DNA of 64,000 nucleotides. Origin: Brucella grignonensis. GTDB taxonomy: Bacteria; Pseudomonadota; Alphaproteobacteria; Rhizobiales; Rhizobiaceae. Shown piece after piece: positions 34,672-44,296 of the stretch. Both the position numbers and the translations under genes were made by a program. Position 1 is the first letter of the stretch; every line of letters starts with the position of its first letter. The notes beneath the pieces are model-generated. The model searched no databases. It saw only the letters and a list, made by a program, of their open reading frames with translations, and was not told where the DNA came from. Where the stretch lies: positions 563,981-627,980 of the forward strand of contig NZ_NNRL01000163.1 of the NCBI RefSeq assembly GCF_002252505.1, written 5' to 3'.

Positions 34672-36236
34672 TATCTGCCCTCCGGTGCCATGAACGTTGC
34701 CTTGTAGCGTGCGTGTTCCGCGCCGTTCGCGTCGCGCACTTCGATTTCATAGTCCTTACGATGATCGGTAATCGCATCATGCGGCATGGTGACGAAGACA
34801 CGCAATGTCTTCAGACGGTCCGGCTCCACCGGAACATCATAATTGCCGTCTGCATCCGCTGTTTCGTCTTGCACCGTCAGTGCTGCCCCCGGCAGACCTT
34901 CGATGGAAAGACGGAAGGTGCGCGGCGTCGGGATCATGTTGAGCAGCTTGACCGTGTAGCCATTGCGGATCGATCCGTCCGACAGAAGCACATATTGCGG
35001 CGTGCGATCATGCAACACGTTGATGCCGATGCGCTGACGTGTTGACAGCGAGATGACGAGCGTCAGACCAATCAGAGCCCATATAGCGAAGTAAAACATG
35101 CTGCGCGGGCGTAGCACCTTCTTCCACGACAGGTTCTGCACCTTGTCCGAGAAGCTGTTCGGCGCTTTATAGACGCGTGCCGGATCAATGGGCGCGGTGC
35201 CATTATTGGTCGCGAGCGCCATGTTGGAGTCGTAATCGGCAAGCGTCGCATAGGAGATGAGACCGCGCGGCTTGTCGATCTTGTCCATCACAGAATTGCA
35301 GGCATCGATGCAAAGCGCACAGGTGATGCATTCCAGCTGCTGGCCGTCGCGAATGTCGATACCCATCGGGCAGGCGGCGACACAGGCATTGCAATCGACG
35401 CAATCGCCCACGGTTTCGCCTGCGGCAATCGCCTTCTTGGAATGGCGTGAGCGTGGCTCGCCGCGCCAGTCATTATAGGTGACGGTGAGCGAATTTTCGT
35501 CCAGCATCGCAGCCTGAATGCGTGGCCACGGGCACATATAGGTGCAGACCTGCTCGCGCATCAACCCGCCGAAAACATAGGTGGTAGCGGTGAGGATGGC
35601 GACGGTGAAATAGGCGACGGGTGCGGCTTGACCTGTCACGAAATCCATAAGCAGCTTCGGCGCGTCGGCGAAATAGAAAATCCATGCGCCGCCGGTCAGG
35701 ACACCGATGACGATCCAGATGGAATGTTTTGTCACCCGCTTCCAGATCTTGTCGAAAGTCCATGGCCCCTTGTCGAGCTTCATGCGCGCATTGCGATCGC
35801 CTTCAATGGCGCGTTCAACGACCAGATAGAGATCGACCCAGACGGTCTGCGGACATGTATAGCCGCACCAGGCGCGGCCCGCGACCGAGGTCACGAGAAA
35901 CAGGCCGAGGCCCGCCATGATGAGCAGGCCCGCGACGTAGTAAAATTCCTGTGGCCAGATTTCGACGAAGAAGAAATAGAAGCGGCGATTGGCAAGATCG
36001 ATAAGCACCGCCTGATCGGGTGCATAGGGACCGCGATCCCAGCGCAGCCAGGGCGTCAGATAGTAGATGCCCAGCGTAATGAGCATGACAATCCATTTGA
36101 AGCGCCGGAACTCGCCCTGCACGCGCTTCGGAAAAATCTTCACCCGCGCTGCATAAAGCGACTTCCCACTCATTGGGGGGCGGGTCTTGGGGGAATTGAC
36201 TGCCTGAACGTCTATGCGTTCGACATCATCTGACAT
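34671..36236 (-). CDS. ccoG: cbb3 oxidase accessory protein CcoG/FixG (ferredoxin-like)
   Basis: A 521-residue inner-membrane protein. After 'RVKIFPKRVQGEFRRFKW' there are about five helices, with 'GRAWCGYTCPQTVWVDL' near residue 125. Two [4Fe-4S] sites follow, 'CVDCNACVAACPMGIDI' and 'CITCALCIDACNSVM', near residues 265-315. The C-terminus is a periplasmic immunoglobulin-like domain. CcoG is thought to reduce copper for oxidase assembly. It leads ccoGHIS; the 190-base space to ccoP shows no FNR-type box, so it may rely on read-through or an unrecognised promoter. Confidence 0.94.
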   Translation of the reverse strand: MSDDVERIDVQAVNSPKTRPPMSGKSLYAARVKIFPKRVQGEFRRFKWIVMLITLGIYYLTPWLRWDRGPYAPDQAVLIDLANRRFYFFFVEIWPQEFYYVAGLLIMAGLGLFLVTSVAGRAWCGYTCPQTVWVDLYLVVERAIEGDRNARMKLDKGPWTFDKIWKRVTKHSIWIVIGVLTGGAWIFYFADAPKLLMDFVTGQAAPVAYFTVAILTATTYVFGGLMREQVCTYMCPWPRIQAAMLDENSLTVTYNDWRGEPRSRHSKKAIAAGETVGDCVDCNACVAACPMGIDIRDGQQLECITCALCIDACNSVMDKIDKPRGLISYATLADYDSNMALATNNGTAPIDPARVYKAPNSFSDKVQNLSWKKVLRPRSMFYFAIWALIGLTLVISLSTRQRIGINVLHDRTPQYVLLSDGSIRNGYTVKLLNMIPTPRTFRLSIEGLPGAALTVQDETADADGNYDVPVEPDRLKTLRVFVTMPHDAITDHRKDYEIEVRDANGAEHARYKATFMAPEGR

Positions 36237-36399
36237 TTGCCTTGCTCCTGAAGCACGATGCCGGACAGACAGAAGCTGGCTTGCCGGTAGACCGCACTTG
36301 CAACAATTGAGAGCGGGGTGGTTATTCGCCGTCCGTTCCGATGCAGTGACATGAGTGCAGCCCCGATTTGCCGTTCAACTGGAGCTGCCCTTTATTTTA

Positions 36400-36423
36400 A
36401 CTGGCCCCGGAAAGGGGCCAGTA
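36400..36423 (-). terminator. Hairpin between ccoNOQP and ccoGHIS
   Basis: ACTGGCCCC and GGGGCCAGT pair around a short loop, five bases past the ccoP stop. The downstream T content on the minus strand is weak (GTTAAAATAAA), so it may attenuate rather than stop transcription into ccoG. Confidence 0.55.
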
Positions 36424-36427
36424 GTCG

Positions 36428-37291
36428 TTATTCACCACCGCCGAGCGAGTGGACGAAAATTGCAAGCTGCTTGACGGTCGCATCGCCGAGGCGAGTTTCC
36501 CAAGCAGGCATTACGCCGTGTTTTGGACGTGCGACCTGACGCGCAATGGCGTCTTCACCAGAGCCATAGAACCAGATGGCATCGGTGAGATTTGGCGCAC
36601 CAAACTCACGCAAGCCTTTTGCATCTGCGCCGTGGCAAACGGCACAATTTTCAGCAAAAACCTTCTGGCCTTCTGGAACCATGGCCGGATCATGTGGCGT
36701 GCCGGAAAGGCTGACCACATAGGCGGCAACATCGCGAACCTGCGCGGGTTCGAGAACATCGGCAAAACCGGGCATTTCCGAAACGCGCGTTTCACTGTCA
36801 TCAGGTGAACGCACCCCATGGCGAATGGTCGTCAGGATGTCGTCGACCGAACCACCCCACAGCCAGTCATCATCATTAAGGTTTGGATAGCCGAGTGCGC
36901 CCTGTGCGCCAGAGCCGTGGCACTGCACGCAATTGACACGGAAGGCAGCGGCGCCACCGGCAATCGCATATTGGCGCAAGTTTTCGTCGGCCAGAATCTC
37001 ATGCACATCCTTGGCTTTGATCTGGTCGATAATGCCCTGACGACTGGCAGTAATCTCGGCATTTTCTTTCCAGAAATCGCCGCGGCTCGACCAACCGATC
37101 AGGCCTGCCGTTGAATTGGAGATCAGCGGCCATGCAGGATAGGCAATGACATAAGCAAGTGCCCAAACGATGGTCGCGTAGAAAGTCCAGAGCCACCAGC
37201 GTGGCATAGGATTGTCGAGTTCCCGAATGCCATCCCATTCGTGGCCCGTGGTCTCTACACCACTGACTTCATCTATCTGTTTGTCAGTCAT
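36428..37291 (-). CDS. ccoP: cbb3-type cytochrome c oxidase subunit III (dihaem)
   Basis: A 287-residue subunit carrying electrons into the oxidase. An N-terminal helix ('WWLWTFYATIVWALAYVIAY') precedes two cytochrome c domains with 'CVQCHGSG' near residue 125 and 'CAVCHGAD' near residue 220. Met ligands are in 'SEMPGFADVL' and 'GVMPAWETRL'. The start at 37291 follows AAGGA and lies inside the end of ccoQ; the frame is open upstream but the family begins here. Confidence 0.95.
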   Translation of the reverse strand: MTDKQIDEVSGVETTGHEWDGIRELDNPMPRWWLWTFYATIVWALAYVIAYPAWPLISNSTAGLIGWSSRGDFWKENAEITASRQGIIDQIKAKDVHEILADENLRQYAIAGGAAAFRVNCVQCHGSGAQGALGYPNLNDDDWLWGGSVDDILTTIRHGVRSPDDSETRVSEMPGFADVLEPAQVRDVAAYVVSLSGTPHDPAMVPEGQKVFAENCAVCHGADAKGLREFGAPNLTDAIWFYGSGEDAIARQVARPKHGVMPAWETRLGDATVKQLAIFVHSLGGGE

Positions 37292-37442
37292 TTTTGTCGT
37301 CCTTGAATGGAATTTCCTTCGCTTCATCGGCTTTCATTTTGCTTCCGGGGCGGAAGGCAAAGAGAATGACAAAGACAAAGAAGAGCGCCATGGCGAGCAG
37401 GCCCCAGCTATCGGCGAAAGTGCGTAGGGTATTATAATCCAT
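37284..37442 (-). CDS. ccoQ: cbb3-type cytochrome c oxidase subunit CcoQ
   Basis: A 52-residue single-helix subunit found by reading the gap between ccoO and ccoP. It begins 'MDYNTLRTFADSWGLLAMAL', continues as a membrane helix rich in Phe, then 'RPGSKMKADEAKEIPFKDD'. This is the usual FixQ/CcoQ form, which stabilises the oxidase complex. It overlaps the ccoP start by eight bases and follows ccoO by 15 bases. Confidence 0.92.
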   Translation of the reverse strand: MDYNTLRTFADSWGLLAMALFFVFVILFAFRPGSKMKADEAKEIPFKDDKND

Positions 37443-37457
37443 CGCTAAATCTCCGCT

Positions 37458-38189
37458 TTATCTCGCTTTGGGGGACTGATCGTAGGTCGAGAAGTCAACG
37501 AGGGTGCCGAGCATCTGAAGATAGGCGATCAGCGCGTCCATCTCCGAAACGACCTGCGGGTTACCGTCAAAATCGCCAACCCGTGCCTTCGGATAACGGG
37601 CTTGGACGCTGGATGCATCGGCGTTTGGATCGGCCTGCGCCTTCAGATCAGCAAGCGCGTTGTCGACCATTTCCTGCGTGTAAGGAACGCCGACGGCCAC
37701 ATTGGCCTTCAGGTTGGCTGCGATGTTGTTGGCATCGAGCGGGCGATCCTTCAGGAAGGCGTAGCTCGGCATGACCGATTCCGGCACCACGTCACGCGGA
37801 CGGATGAGGTGCTGCACATGCCATTCGTTGGAGTAACGTCCACCGACGCGCGCAAGGTCTGGACCTGTACGCTTGGAACCCCACTGGAACGAATGATCGT
37901 ACATGGATTCCGCCGCCAGACTGTAATGTCCATAGCGTTCCACTTCGTCACGGAACGGACGGATCATCTGGCTGTGGCAGAGATAGCAGCCTTCACGCAC
38001 GTAGATGTCACGGCCCGCCAGTTCCAGCGGTGAATAGGGACGCATCCCTTCCACCTTCTCGATGGTGTTTTCGAGATAGAACAGCGGGGCGATTTCAACG
38101 ATACCACCGACCGTAACCACAGCGAGCGAGGCGATCAGCAGCAGTGTTGCGTTTCTCTCCAGCTTGGAGTGTTTTTTCAGAATAGACAT
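37458..38189 (-). CDS. ccoO: cbb3-type cytochrome c oxidase subunit II (monohaem)
   Basis: A 243-residue subunit with an N-terminal anchor ('[20 protein letters not shown]') and one periplasmic haem c site, '[12 protein letters not shown]', near residue 68. The Met ligand is probably in '[10 protein letters not shown]'. The family blocks '[20 protein letters not shown]' and '[14 protein letters not shown]' are intact. It is the second gene of ccoNOQP, 12 bases after ccoN. Confidence 0.96.
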   Translation of the reverse strand: MSILKKHSKLERNATLLLIASLAVVTVGGIVEIAPLFYLENTIEKVEGMRPYSPLELAGRDIYVREGCYLCHSQMIRPFRDEVERYGHYSLAAESMYDHSFQWGSKRTGPDLARVGGRYSNEWHVQHLIRPRDVVPESVMPSYAFLKDRPLDANNIAANLKANVAVGVPYTQEMVDNALADLKAQADPNADASSVQARYPKARVGDFDGNPQVVSEMDALIAYLQMLGTLVDFSTYDQSPKAR

Positions 38190-38201
38190 AAATCACACTC
38201 C

Positions 38202-39827
38202 TTATTCGGCAGGCTGCATTGTGACGCCAGCAGCAGGCCGGGCACCGCCCATTGGGGCTTCTTTGCGCAAGTCGCCGCGAATGGTCTGGTAGACGTTCCA
38301 TGCCATCACCAGTCCACCTGTGAGGTAAAGCACACCGCCTGCTGTACGGATGACGTAGTAAGGGAACATTGCGAGCACGGTTTCCGCGAAAGAATAGACG
38401 AGGAAGCCCTGATCGTCGTATTCGCGCCACATCAGGCCCTGCTGAATGCCGGCAACCCACATGGCGGCGGCATAGAGCACGATGCCGAGTGTTGCGAGCC
38501 AGAAATGCCAGTTGACCATGCGGATCGAATAGAGGCGTTCGCGGTTCCACAGCTTTGGTGTGAGGTAATAGACCGCAGCAAAGGTGATCATGCCGTTCCA
38601 GCCCAGTGCACCAGCATGGACGTGACCAATGGTCCAGTCTGTGTAGTGGGACAGCGAGTTGACTGCCTTGATCGATAGCATCGGACCTTCGAAGGTTGCC
38701 ATGCCGTAGAAGGCGATAGCTGCAACCATCAGACGGATGATCGGATCGGTACGAACCTTGTCCCATGCGCCCGAAAGCGTCATCAGACCGTTGATCATGC
38801 CACCCCATGAAGGCATCCACAGCATGATCGAGAACACCATGCCAAGCGTCTGCGCCCAATCGGGAACAGCGGTATAATGCAGATGGTGTGGACCAGCCCA
38901 GATATAGAGGAAAATGATCGACCAGAAGTGCACGATCGACAGACGGTAGGAGTAAACCGGGCGTTCTGCCTGCTTGGGCACGAAGTAATACATCATCGCA
39001 AGGAATGGCACGGTCAGGAAGAACGCGACCGCGTTATGGCCATACCACCACTGCGTTACGGCATCCTGTACGCCTGCGAAGGCCGAATAGCTCTTCACCC
39101 CGAGGAAGGAGACCGGAATCGCCAGATTGTTGATGATGTGCAACATGGCGATGGTAATGATGAAGGACAGGTAGAACCAGTTTGCCACATAGATATGCGG
39201 CTCCTTGCGTTTCAGGATCGTGCCGAGGAAGACGACCAGATAGGCGACCCAGACGATGGTGAGCCAGATGTCGACATACCATTCCGGTTCTGCATATTCA
39301 CGGCTCTGCGTGATGCCGAGCAGATAGCCGGTCGCGGCCATCACGATGAAGAGCTGATAGCCCCAGAACACGAACCATGCGAGATCGCCGCCGATGAGGC
39401 GGGCGCGGCAGGTGCGCTGCACGACATAGAACGATGACGCGATCAGGATATTTCCGCCAAACGCAAAAACAACCGCTGAGGTGTGCAGCGGACGCAGGCG
39501 GCCAAAGTTCAGGTAAGGTTCCAGATTGAGATCCGGAAAGGCGAGCTGGGCTGCGATAACAACGCCGACCAGAAAGCCGACAACGCCCCAGAATACTGTT
39601 GCGATGACACCATAGCGGATCGGTCCGTCCATATAAGTGGACTGGTCAACCTTCTTTGGCGTCAGGCCATAATCGGCGTTACGCATCAGCAAAATGGTGA
39701 AGATGGCGAGTGTAGCGAACAGAATCCACATATGGGTTCTGAACAACTCATCATGAGAAAATCCGGCCAGAAGCACGGCAAAAAGTGCTCCCAGGCCAGA
39801 AAGGACTGTTCCAGCGGCGTAGTTCAT
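38202..39827 (-). CDS. ccoN: cbb3-type cytochrome c oxidase catalytic subunit I
   Basis: A 541-residue haem-copper oxidase subunit with 12 or more helices, reducing oxygen at low tension. Haem and copper His residues lie in '[16 protein letters not shown]', '[14 protein letters not shown]', '[10 protein letters not shown]' and '[19 protein letters not shown]'. It is the first gene of ccoNOQP and is preceded by a perfect FNR/FixK box, so expression should rise when oxygen falls. Confidence 0.97.
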   Translation of the reverse strand: MNYAAGTVLSGLGALFAVLLAGFSHDELFRTHMWILFATLAIFTILLMRNADYGLTPKKVDQSTYMDGPIRYGVIATVFWGVVGFLVGVVIAAQLAFPDLNLEPYLNFGRLRPLHTSAVVFAFGGNILIASSFYVVQRTCRARLIGGDLAWFVFWGYQLFIVMAATGYLLGITQSREYAEPEWYVDIWLTIVWVAYLVVFLGTILKRKEPHIYVANWFYLSFIITIAMLHIINNLAIPVSFLGVKSYSAFAGVQDAVTQWWYGHNAVAFFLTVPFLAMMYYFVPKQAERPVYSYRLSIVHFWSIIFLYIWAGPHHLHYTAVPDWAQTLGMVFSIMLWMPSWGGMINGLMTLSGAWDKVRTDPIIRLMVAAIAFYGMATFEGPMLSIKAVNSLSHYTDWTIGHVHAGALGWNGMITFAAVYYLTPKLWNRERLYSIRMVNWHFWLATLGIVLYAAAMWVAGIQQGLMWREYDDQGFLVYSFAETVLAMFPYYVIRTAGGVLYLTGGLVMAWNVYQTIRGDLRKEAPMGGARPAAGVTMQPAE

Positions 39828-39914
39828 CTAATCCCCTCGCAGCGCAAGTCAGAAGCCGTCCAAAAAGACAACTATAACGATATCCCTCTATCGGCATCCT
39901 AGAATGCCGTGTCA

Positions 39915-39928
39915 TTGATCTAAATCAA
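39915..39928. promoter_or_regulatory. FNR/FixK-type box upstream of ccoN
   Basis: TTGATCTAAATCAA is a perfect match to the TTGAT-N4-ATCAA consensus of FnrN, FixK and FNR. It is 87 bases upstream of the ccoN ATG, compatible with activation. The 348-base gap 39828-40175 holds otherwise only a weak 67-codon open frame (39973-40176, minus) that I do not call. Confidence 0.85.
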
Positions 39929-40175
39929 AGAGCGCTAATCGGACATGCGACGAATTGGGAGTTTTGAGGAAGTCAGAGCCTATCCGATACCTTGACCCGA
40001 TGGATTAAAATATACACTTTGCTGATCTTGTTGCCAACGGGGGGGGCAGGCGGTTCGCCAACGCCGATATCATCGGGTGCAATATCGAGTATTCGTTCCT
40101 GTTCGGGAATGTAGAAATGGGCATGGTTATCCCTATCCTTATCGAAATGGGTACATTCACCATGAATACTGATCA

Positions 40176-41537
40176 CTATGTCGCGGCTTGTGTTGGAATA
40201 ACGAGAAGGGCGCGCAAGCCACCTTCTGCACGGTTATGCAATTGCACTTCACCGCCCATACGTGTTGCTGCCATCTGTACGATCGGAAGGCCAAGACCGC
40301 TGCCGTTCTCGCTTCTGTTTGCACCGCGATAGAAGCGCTCGGTCACGTGGACCATTTCCTCTGCCGGTATGCCGGGACCGTCGTCCTCAACAGTAAAGAT
40401 GAGATGCTCGCCATCCTGTTGGAGGCTGCACCGTACCGAACCGCCTTCTGGCGAGTGGTTGACGGCGTTCTCGATCAGATTGCGCATGGCGAGCGTAAAG
40501 AGATGCGGATATTGCATCGTAACGAGCGGCAGGTTTTCAGGTAGCTCGATCTTCACGCCACGATGCGCTGCAAGCATCCGCATATCTGTCGAGATCGAGA
40601 CGAGCAGCTGGCAAGCGGGTTCGGGCGCGGGTGGCTCCATTTCGTCGCCTGTTTCAAGCGCTGCCAGATCAAGCAACTGGTTGACCAGACGGCTGGTGCG
40701 ATCCACGCCAGCTGCAATCTGACGAACGGCATTGATGCGCATGGTGTCGTCTTTTGCACTCTCTGCAATCTGTGCCTGCGTCTTGAGACCTGCAAGCGGG
40801 GTTTTCAGTTCATGTGCGGCAAAGATTGCGAAATTACGTTCGCGTTCCCGCGCTTCTTCCACCCGATGGAAAAGCCCATTGAGTGCCGAAACCGCTGGGG
40901 CAATTTCGGATGGAAGTTTCTCTTCTCGGAGCGGTCGTAAGTCTCTTGCATCCCGTTTGGATAAGATTGCAGCAAGATTGCTCAATGGGTTGAGGCCACG
41001 CCGCACGCATAGCCAGATCATACTAGCAAGGATCGGCAGCAGAAGCAGTGCCGGTAGTACGACGCCTGTCACCACGTTTTGCACAAGCCGCTCACGCACT
41101 GAAAGGCTATCGCCCACCATGACACGCAGTCCGAGCTTTGTATTTTCAACCGCAAACACCCGCCAGCGGTCGCCAGCGACAACTGTATCTGAAAAGCCAT
41201 TGGCCACATCGGTCAGGCGTTCGCCCGGAGCGCTTTCAGACCGCCCAACAAGCCTCCCGTCGATTGCCCAGATCTGGCAGAAAAGCTGGCGGTCATAGTG
41301 GGGAAAATCATCCATCGGCTTGAGTGAAAGCTGTCCGCCGTCGCCATCGGGATTAACCTCAACGCGCCGCTCAATCAAAAGCGAATTGACCATGCGGGCG
41401 GCTTCCATGAGGCGCGCATCCAGCACTTTTTCAAGTCGCGATTGGGTGCTCACATGAATCCAGATAACGGCGAACAGCCAGACAAGACAGGTGATGCCGA
41501 TCAATATACCGGTCAGGCGACTGCGAATGGAGTTCAT
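40176..41537 (-). CDS. Two-component sensor histidine kinase (QseC/PmrB-like)
   Basis: A 453-residue membrane kinase. Helices near residues 8-30 and 158-180 bracket a periplasmic sensor of about 125 residues, the 2CSK_N type. A HAMP-like linker follows. The phosphorylated His is in 'FAAHELKTPLAGLKTQ' near residue 245. ATP-binding boxes are 'NLIENAVNHSPEGG', 'VEDDGPGIP' and 'GSGLGLPIV'. Its start overlaps the stop of the regulator gene by four bases. The signal is not known; QseC- and PmrB-like sensors respond to varied envelope cues. Confidence 0.91.
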   Translation of the reverse strand: MNSIRSRLTGILIGITCLVWLFAVIWIHVSTQSRLEKVLDARLMEAARMVNSLLIERRVEVNPDGDGGQLSLKPMDDFPHYDRQLFCQIWAIDGRLVGRSESAPGERLTDVANGFSDTVVAGDRWRVFAVENTKLGLRVMVGDSLSVRERLVQNVVTGVVLPALLLLPILASMIWLCVRRGLNPLSNLAAILSKRDARDLRPLREEKLPSEIAPAVSALNGLFHRVEEARERERNFAIFAAHELKTPLAGLKTQAQIAESAKDDTMRINAVRQIAAGVDRTSRLVNQLLDLAALETGDEMEPPAPEPACQLLVSISTDMRMLAAHRGVKIELPENLPLVTMQYPHLFTLAMRNLIENAVNHSPEGGSVRCSLQQDGEHLIFTVEDDGPGIPAEEMVHVTERFYRGANRSENGSGLGLPIVQMAATRMGGEVQLHNRAEGGLRALLVIPTQAAT

Positions 41538-42199
41538 GCCTGGGCTCCCGCGAGCCTGTAACCGACACCGCGCACAGTCTCGATAAAGCCTGAACCAAGC
41601 TTGGAGCGCAGGTGATGGATATGCACTTCGACTGCGTTGCTTTCGACTTCTTCCTGCCAGCCATAAAGCGCTTCTTCGAGCGATGACTTGGAAACCGTCG
41701 CTGTCGGGCGTTCCATCAAAGTACGCAATATCGAAAATTCACGACGTGTCAGGCGAAGCGGCTCGCCCTTGAACTGTACCGACATTTCAGCCGGATCAAG
41801 TTCTACGCCTTGCCATTCAAGTGTAGCACTGGCGCGACCTGAGCCGCGCCGTGCGATGGCTCGAACACGCGCCGCAAGTTCATGAAGATCGAAAGGTTTG
41901 CCGACATAGTCGTCAGCCCCCGCATCAAGACCTGCAATGCGTTCGGGCACCTGATCGCGTGCGGTCAGCAAGAGGACCGGTGTTTCATCCCGTGCCTGCC
42001 GCATTGATTTCAATATGTCCAGACCTGAGCCGTCTGGAAGCATCAGGTCGAGCACGACCGCATTGTAATTCTGGGCAGCAAGGGCTGCTTCTGCATCACC
42101 ACAGCTTGCAACAGCGTCGACGGTAAAGCCGGCCAATCCCAGACCCACGGAAAGCCCGTCGAGCAGGATTGCATCGTCTTCAACCACCAGAATGCGCAT
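41534..42199 (-). CDS. OmpR-family response regulator (QseB/PmrA-like)
   Basis: A 221-residue regulator. The receiver has acidic residues in 'VVEDDAILLDGL', the phosphorylated Asp51 in 'NAVVLDLMLPDGSG', and Lys in 'YVGKPFDLHEL'. The C-terminal winged helix has 'LTRREFSILRTLMERPTATV' and 'VEVHIHHLRSKLG'. It is transcribed away from dsbD; the 140-base gap holds a direct repeat matching the binding sites of PmrA and QseB. It precedes the kinase with a four-base overlap. Confidence 0.93.
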   Translation of the reverse strand: MRILVVEDDAILLDGLSVGLGLAGFTVDAVASCGDAEAALAAQNYNAVVLDLMLPDGSGLDILKSMRQARDETPVLLLTARDQVPERIAGLDAGADDYVGKPFDLHELAARVRAIARRGSGRASATLEWQGVELDPAEMSVQFKGEPLRLTRREFSILRTLMERPTATVSKSSLEEALYGWQEEVESNAVEVHIHHLRSKLGSGFIETVRGVGYRLAGAQA

Positions 42200-42253
42200 G
42201 TGTCTTCCTGTTTTCGCCCGGTTTTGTCTGTAGGCAGCTTTTCGCTTTGTCAG

Positions 42254-42271
42254 CTTAAGGCTGTCTTAAGG
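42254..42271. promoter_or_regulatory. Direct-repeat operator CTTAAGG-N4-CTTAAGG
   Basis: CTTAAGGCTGTCTTAAGG is two identical heptamers 11 bases apart, one helical turn. This is the layout bound by OmpR-family dimers, and it matches the PmrA/QseB-type CTTAA-N6-CTTAA consensus. It sits 55 bases upstream of the regulator ATG and 69 bases upstream of the dsbD ATG. Autoregulation and control of dsbD are both possible. Confidence 0.7.
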
Positions 42272-42339
42272 TGACGACAGCATTTGCTTTTTACAACCTA
42301 AACTATTTTGCACGAATCAAATTACCCGGAATAACCCGA

Positions 42340-44124
42340 ATGCGCCTTTTCGCGATACTCGCCGCTTTTCTCATGTTTGCTCTTTCACCTGTGCTGGCTG
42401 CAAGCCCGCTGCCGGTCGATGATGCTTTTGGTTTAAGTGTAGCGAAGGATGGCGACAACCGGCTCCTGCTGAACTGGCAGATTTCCGACGGCTACTATCT
42501 CTATCGCGATCATATCGAAGCAAAAGATGCAAAAGGCGAAGCACTCGTCGTCGATACGCAGCCTGGCATTGCAAAAGATGACCCGAATTTCGGACGCCTC
42601 GAAGTCTATTATACCCGCACAAGCGCCAGTGTTCCGGTGGGTAGCGAGCCGATTCAGCTGACCTATCAAGGGTGTCAGGAAGATGGAATCTGCTATCGCC
42701 CTGAAACCCGTACCATTGATCCGGTGACGCTCGCAGTCAGCAGTCAGATGGGTAAGGCTTTTTCGCAAGGCTCTCCATTTACGGCCGCGTCAACTCCGAA
42801 TGACCAAGGCAAAGCTTTCGCACTCGCTCCTGAAAAAGGCATGATTGAAAACCTCCTTGATCAGGGGGGGGCAGCACTGGTGATTGCGGCATTTCTTGCT
42901 TTCGGCGTACTGCTGGCTTTCACCCCTTGTGTGTTTCCGATCTATCCGATTGTCGCTGGAACTCTGGCGCGAGAAGGTGAAAAACTCACTGCAAAGCGCG
43001 GCTTCGTTCTGTCCAGTACTTACGTCGTCAGCCTGGCGCTAGGCTTTGCAGTCATCGGCGCTATTGCAGGCTGGTCAGGCCAGAACCTGCAAATGGTGCT
43101 GCAATCCAAATGGATGGCGCTGGCGCTTGCCGGAATATTCACGTTGCTTGCCCTGTCGATGTTTGGCCTTTTCCAAATACAGCTGCCATCCTCTTGGGTG
43201 AGCGCAGTTTCAGCGAGAACCGGGCAGCGTACCGGTTCAAAACGCTCCGCCGCAGTTCTCGGCTTTTCATCGGTGCTGATCGTCGGCCCTTGTGTTACGG
43301 CACCTCTGGCTGGCGCACTGCTTTATATCGCACAAACCGCCAATGTTACTCTCGGAGCCAGCGCCTTGTTCGCACTTGGTATTGGCAAGGGTCTGCCGCT
43401 GATTGCTTTCGCAACGCTCGGTGCAGGCACACTCCCACGTGCCGGAGCCTGGATGGAAATGTTCAAGCAGGTCTTTGGCTTTGGCTTTCTGGCAACCGCT
43501 ATTTTTATGGCCGCACCTTTGTTGCCTTCGGGCGTGGATATGGTGCTTTGGGCCTTGCTGCTGTTTGGCGTTGCGAGCTTTGCCTTTCTCAAGATACCGG
43601 GGAGCAGTGTTGTCGCCCGCACCATCGGCACGACGGCCTTTGTCTATGGCGTCATTTTGATGCTCGGCGTGGCGTCGGGTGGCCGTGATCCATTGCAACC
43701 GCTGGCGGCATTGGTTAATCGTGACGTTAACCATAATTTGGCCGAGCTGCGATTCGCGCCGGTCGATACGGTTTCTGCCCTTCAGGAAAAGCTGGATGCG
43801 GCGCACGGCGACAAGCCGACGCTGGTCTATTTCACGGCAGATTGGTGCGTCAGCTGCTCTACTGTGGAGCGGCGCGTCCTGCCGGATGCAGGCGTGAAGA
43901 AAGCGCTTGGCGGATATCAGCTTATCAAGGCGGATGTCTCGGACCTTAATGCGGGCAATGCCGATCTCATGGCAAAGCTTAAAGTAGCAGGTCCGCCAAC
44001 CATGATTTTCTTCAACAATGCCAGCAAAGAGCCTGAAGGGACAAGATTGGTCGGCGATGTATCGTCGGCAACTATTGAACGTTCTGTCGGGCTTCTAAAG
44101 GCCGGTCAGAAACAAGGCTTATGA
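42340..44124 (+). CDS. dsbD: Thiol:disulfide interchange protein DsbD
   Basis: A 594-residue three-domain inner-membrane reductase moving electrons from thioredoxin to the periplasm. A signal peptide ends near Ala20. The N-terminal alpha domain has its Cys pair in 'YQGCQEDGICYRPETR'. The membrane domain has 'FTPCVFPIYPIVAG' and 'IVGPCVTAPLAGALL'. The C-terminal gamma domain is thioredoxin-like with 'TADWCVSCSTVERRV' near residue 523. I use the ATG at 42340, which gives a normal signal peptide; an in-frame start at 42271 would run over the operator. A palindromic repeat starts right at its stop. Confidence 0.95.
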   Translation: MRLFAILAAFLMFALSPVLAASPLPVDDAFGLSVAKDGDNRLLLNWQISDGYYLYRDHIEAKDAKGEALVVDTQPGIAKDDPNFGRLEVYYTRTSASVPVGSEPIQLTYQGCQEDGICYRPETRTIDPVTLAVSSQMGKAFSQGSPFTAASTPNDQGKAFALAPEKGMIENLLDQGGAALVIAAFLAFGVLLAFTPCVFPIYPIVAGTLAREGEKLTAKRGFVLSSTYVVSLALGFAVIGAIAGWSGQNLQMVLQSKWMALALAGIFTLLALSMFGLFQIQLPSSWVSAVSARTGQRTGSKRSAAVLGFSSVLIVGPCVTAPLAGALLYIAQTANVTLGASALFALGIGKGLPLIAFATLGAGTLPRAGAWMEMFKQVFGFGFLATAIFMAAPLLPSGVDMVLWALLLFGVASFAFLKIPGSSVVARTIGTTAFVYGVILMLGVASGGRDPLQPLAALVNRDVNHNLAELRFAPVDTVSALQEKLDAAHGDKPTLVYFTADWCVSCSTVERRVLPDAGVKKALGGYQLIKADVSDLNAGNADLMAKLKVAGPPTMIFFNNASKEPEGTRLVGDVSSATIERSVGLLKAGQKQGL

Positions 44125-44228
44125 GAGCGCGTCCCGAAAAGTGGAAACCGGTTTTCGGAACAAGACGCGCGTCAAAACGAAAGGTTAGAGCGCCGATCTG
44201 ATTTTATCAGATCGAAATGCGCTCTAAA
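44125..44228. repeat. Palindromic intergenic repeat, copy 3 (complete)
   Basis: Same two-hairpin layout as 26318-26422: 'GCGTCCCGAAAAGTGGAAACC' and 'GGTTTTCGG...GACGCGCG', then AGAGCGC...GCGCTCT around a GATCTGATTTTATCAGATC stem. It begins directly after the dsbD stop codon and fills the gap to the next gene. Confidence 0.82.
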
Positions 44229-44296
44229 TTGAACATGGCATGGGGACATTGGGGTTGGGGAAATTGACGACACAGTATCAAAGAGGAAATGCAAGC

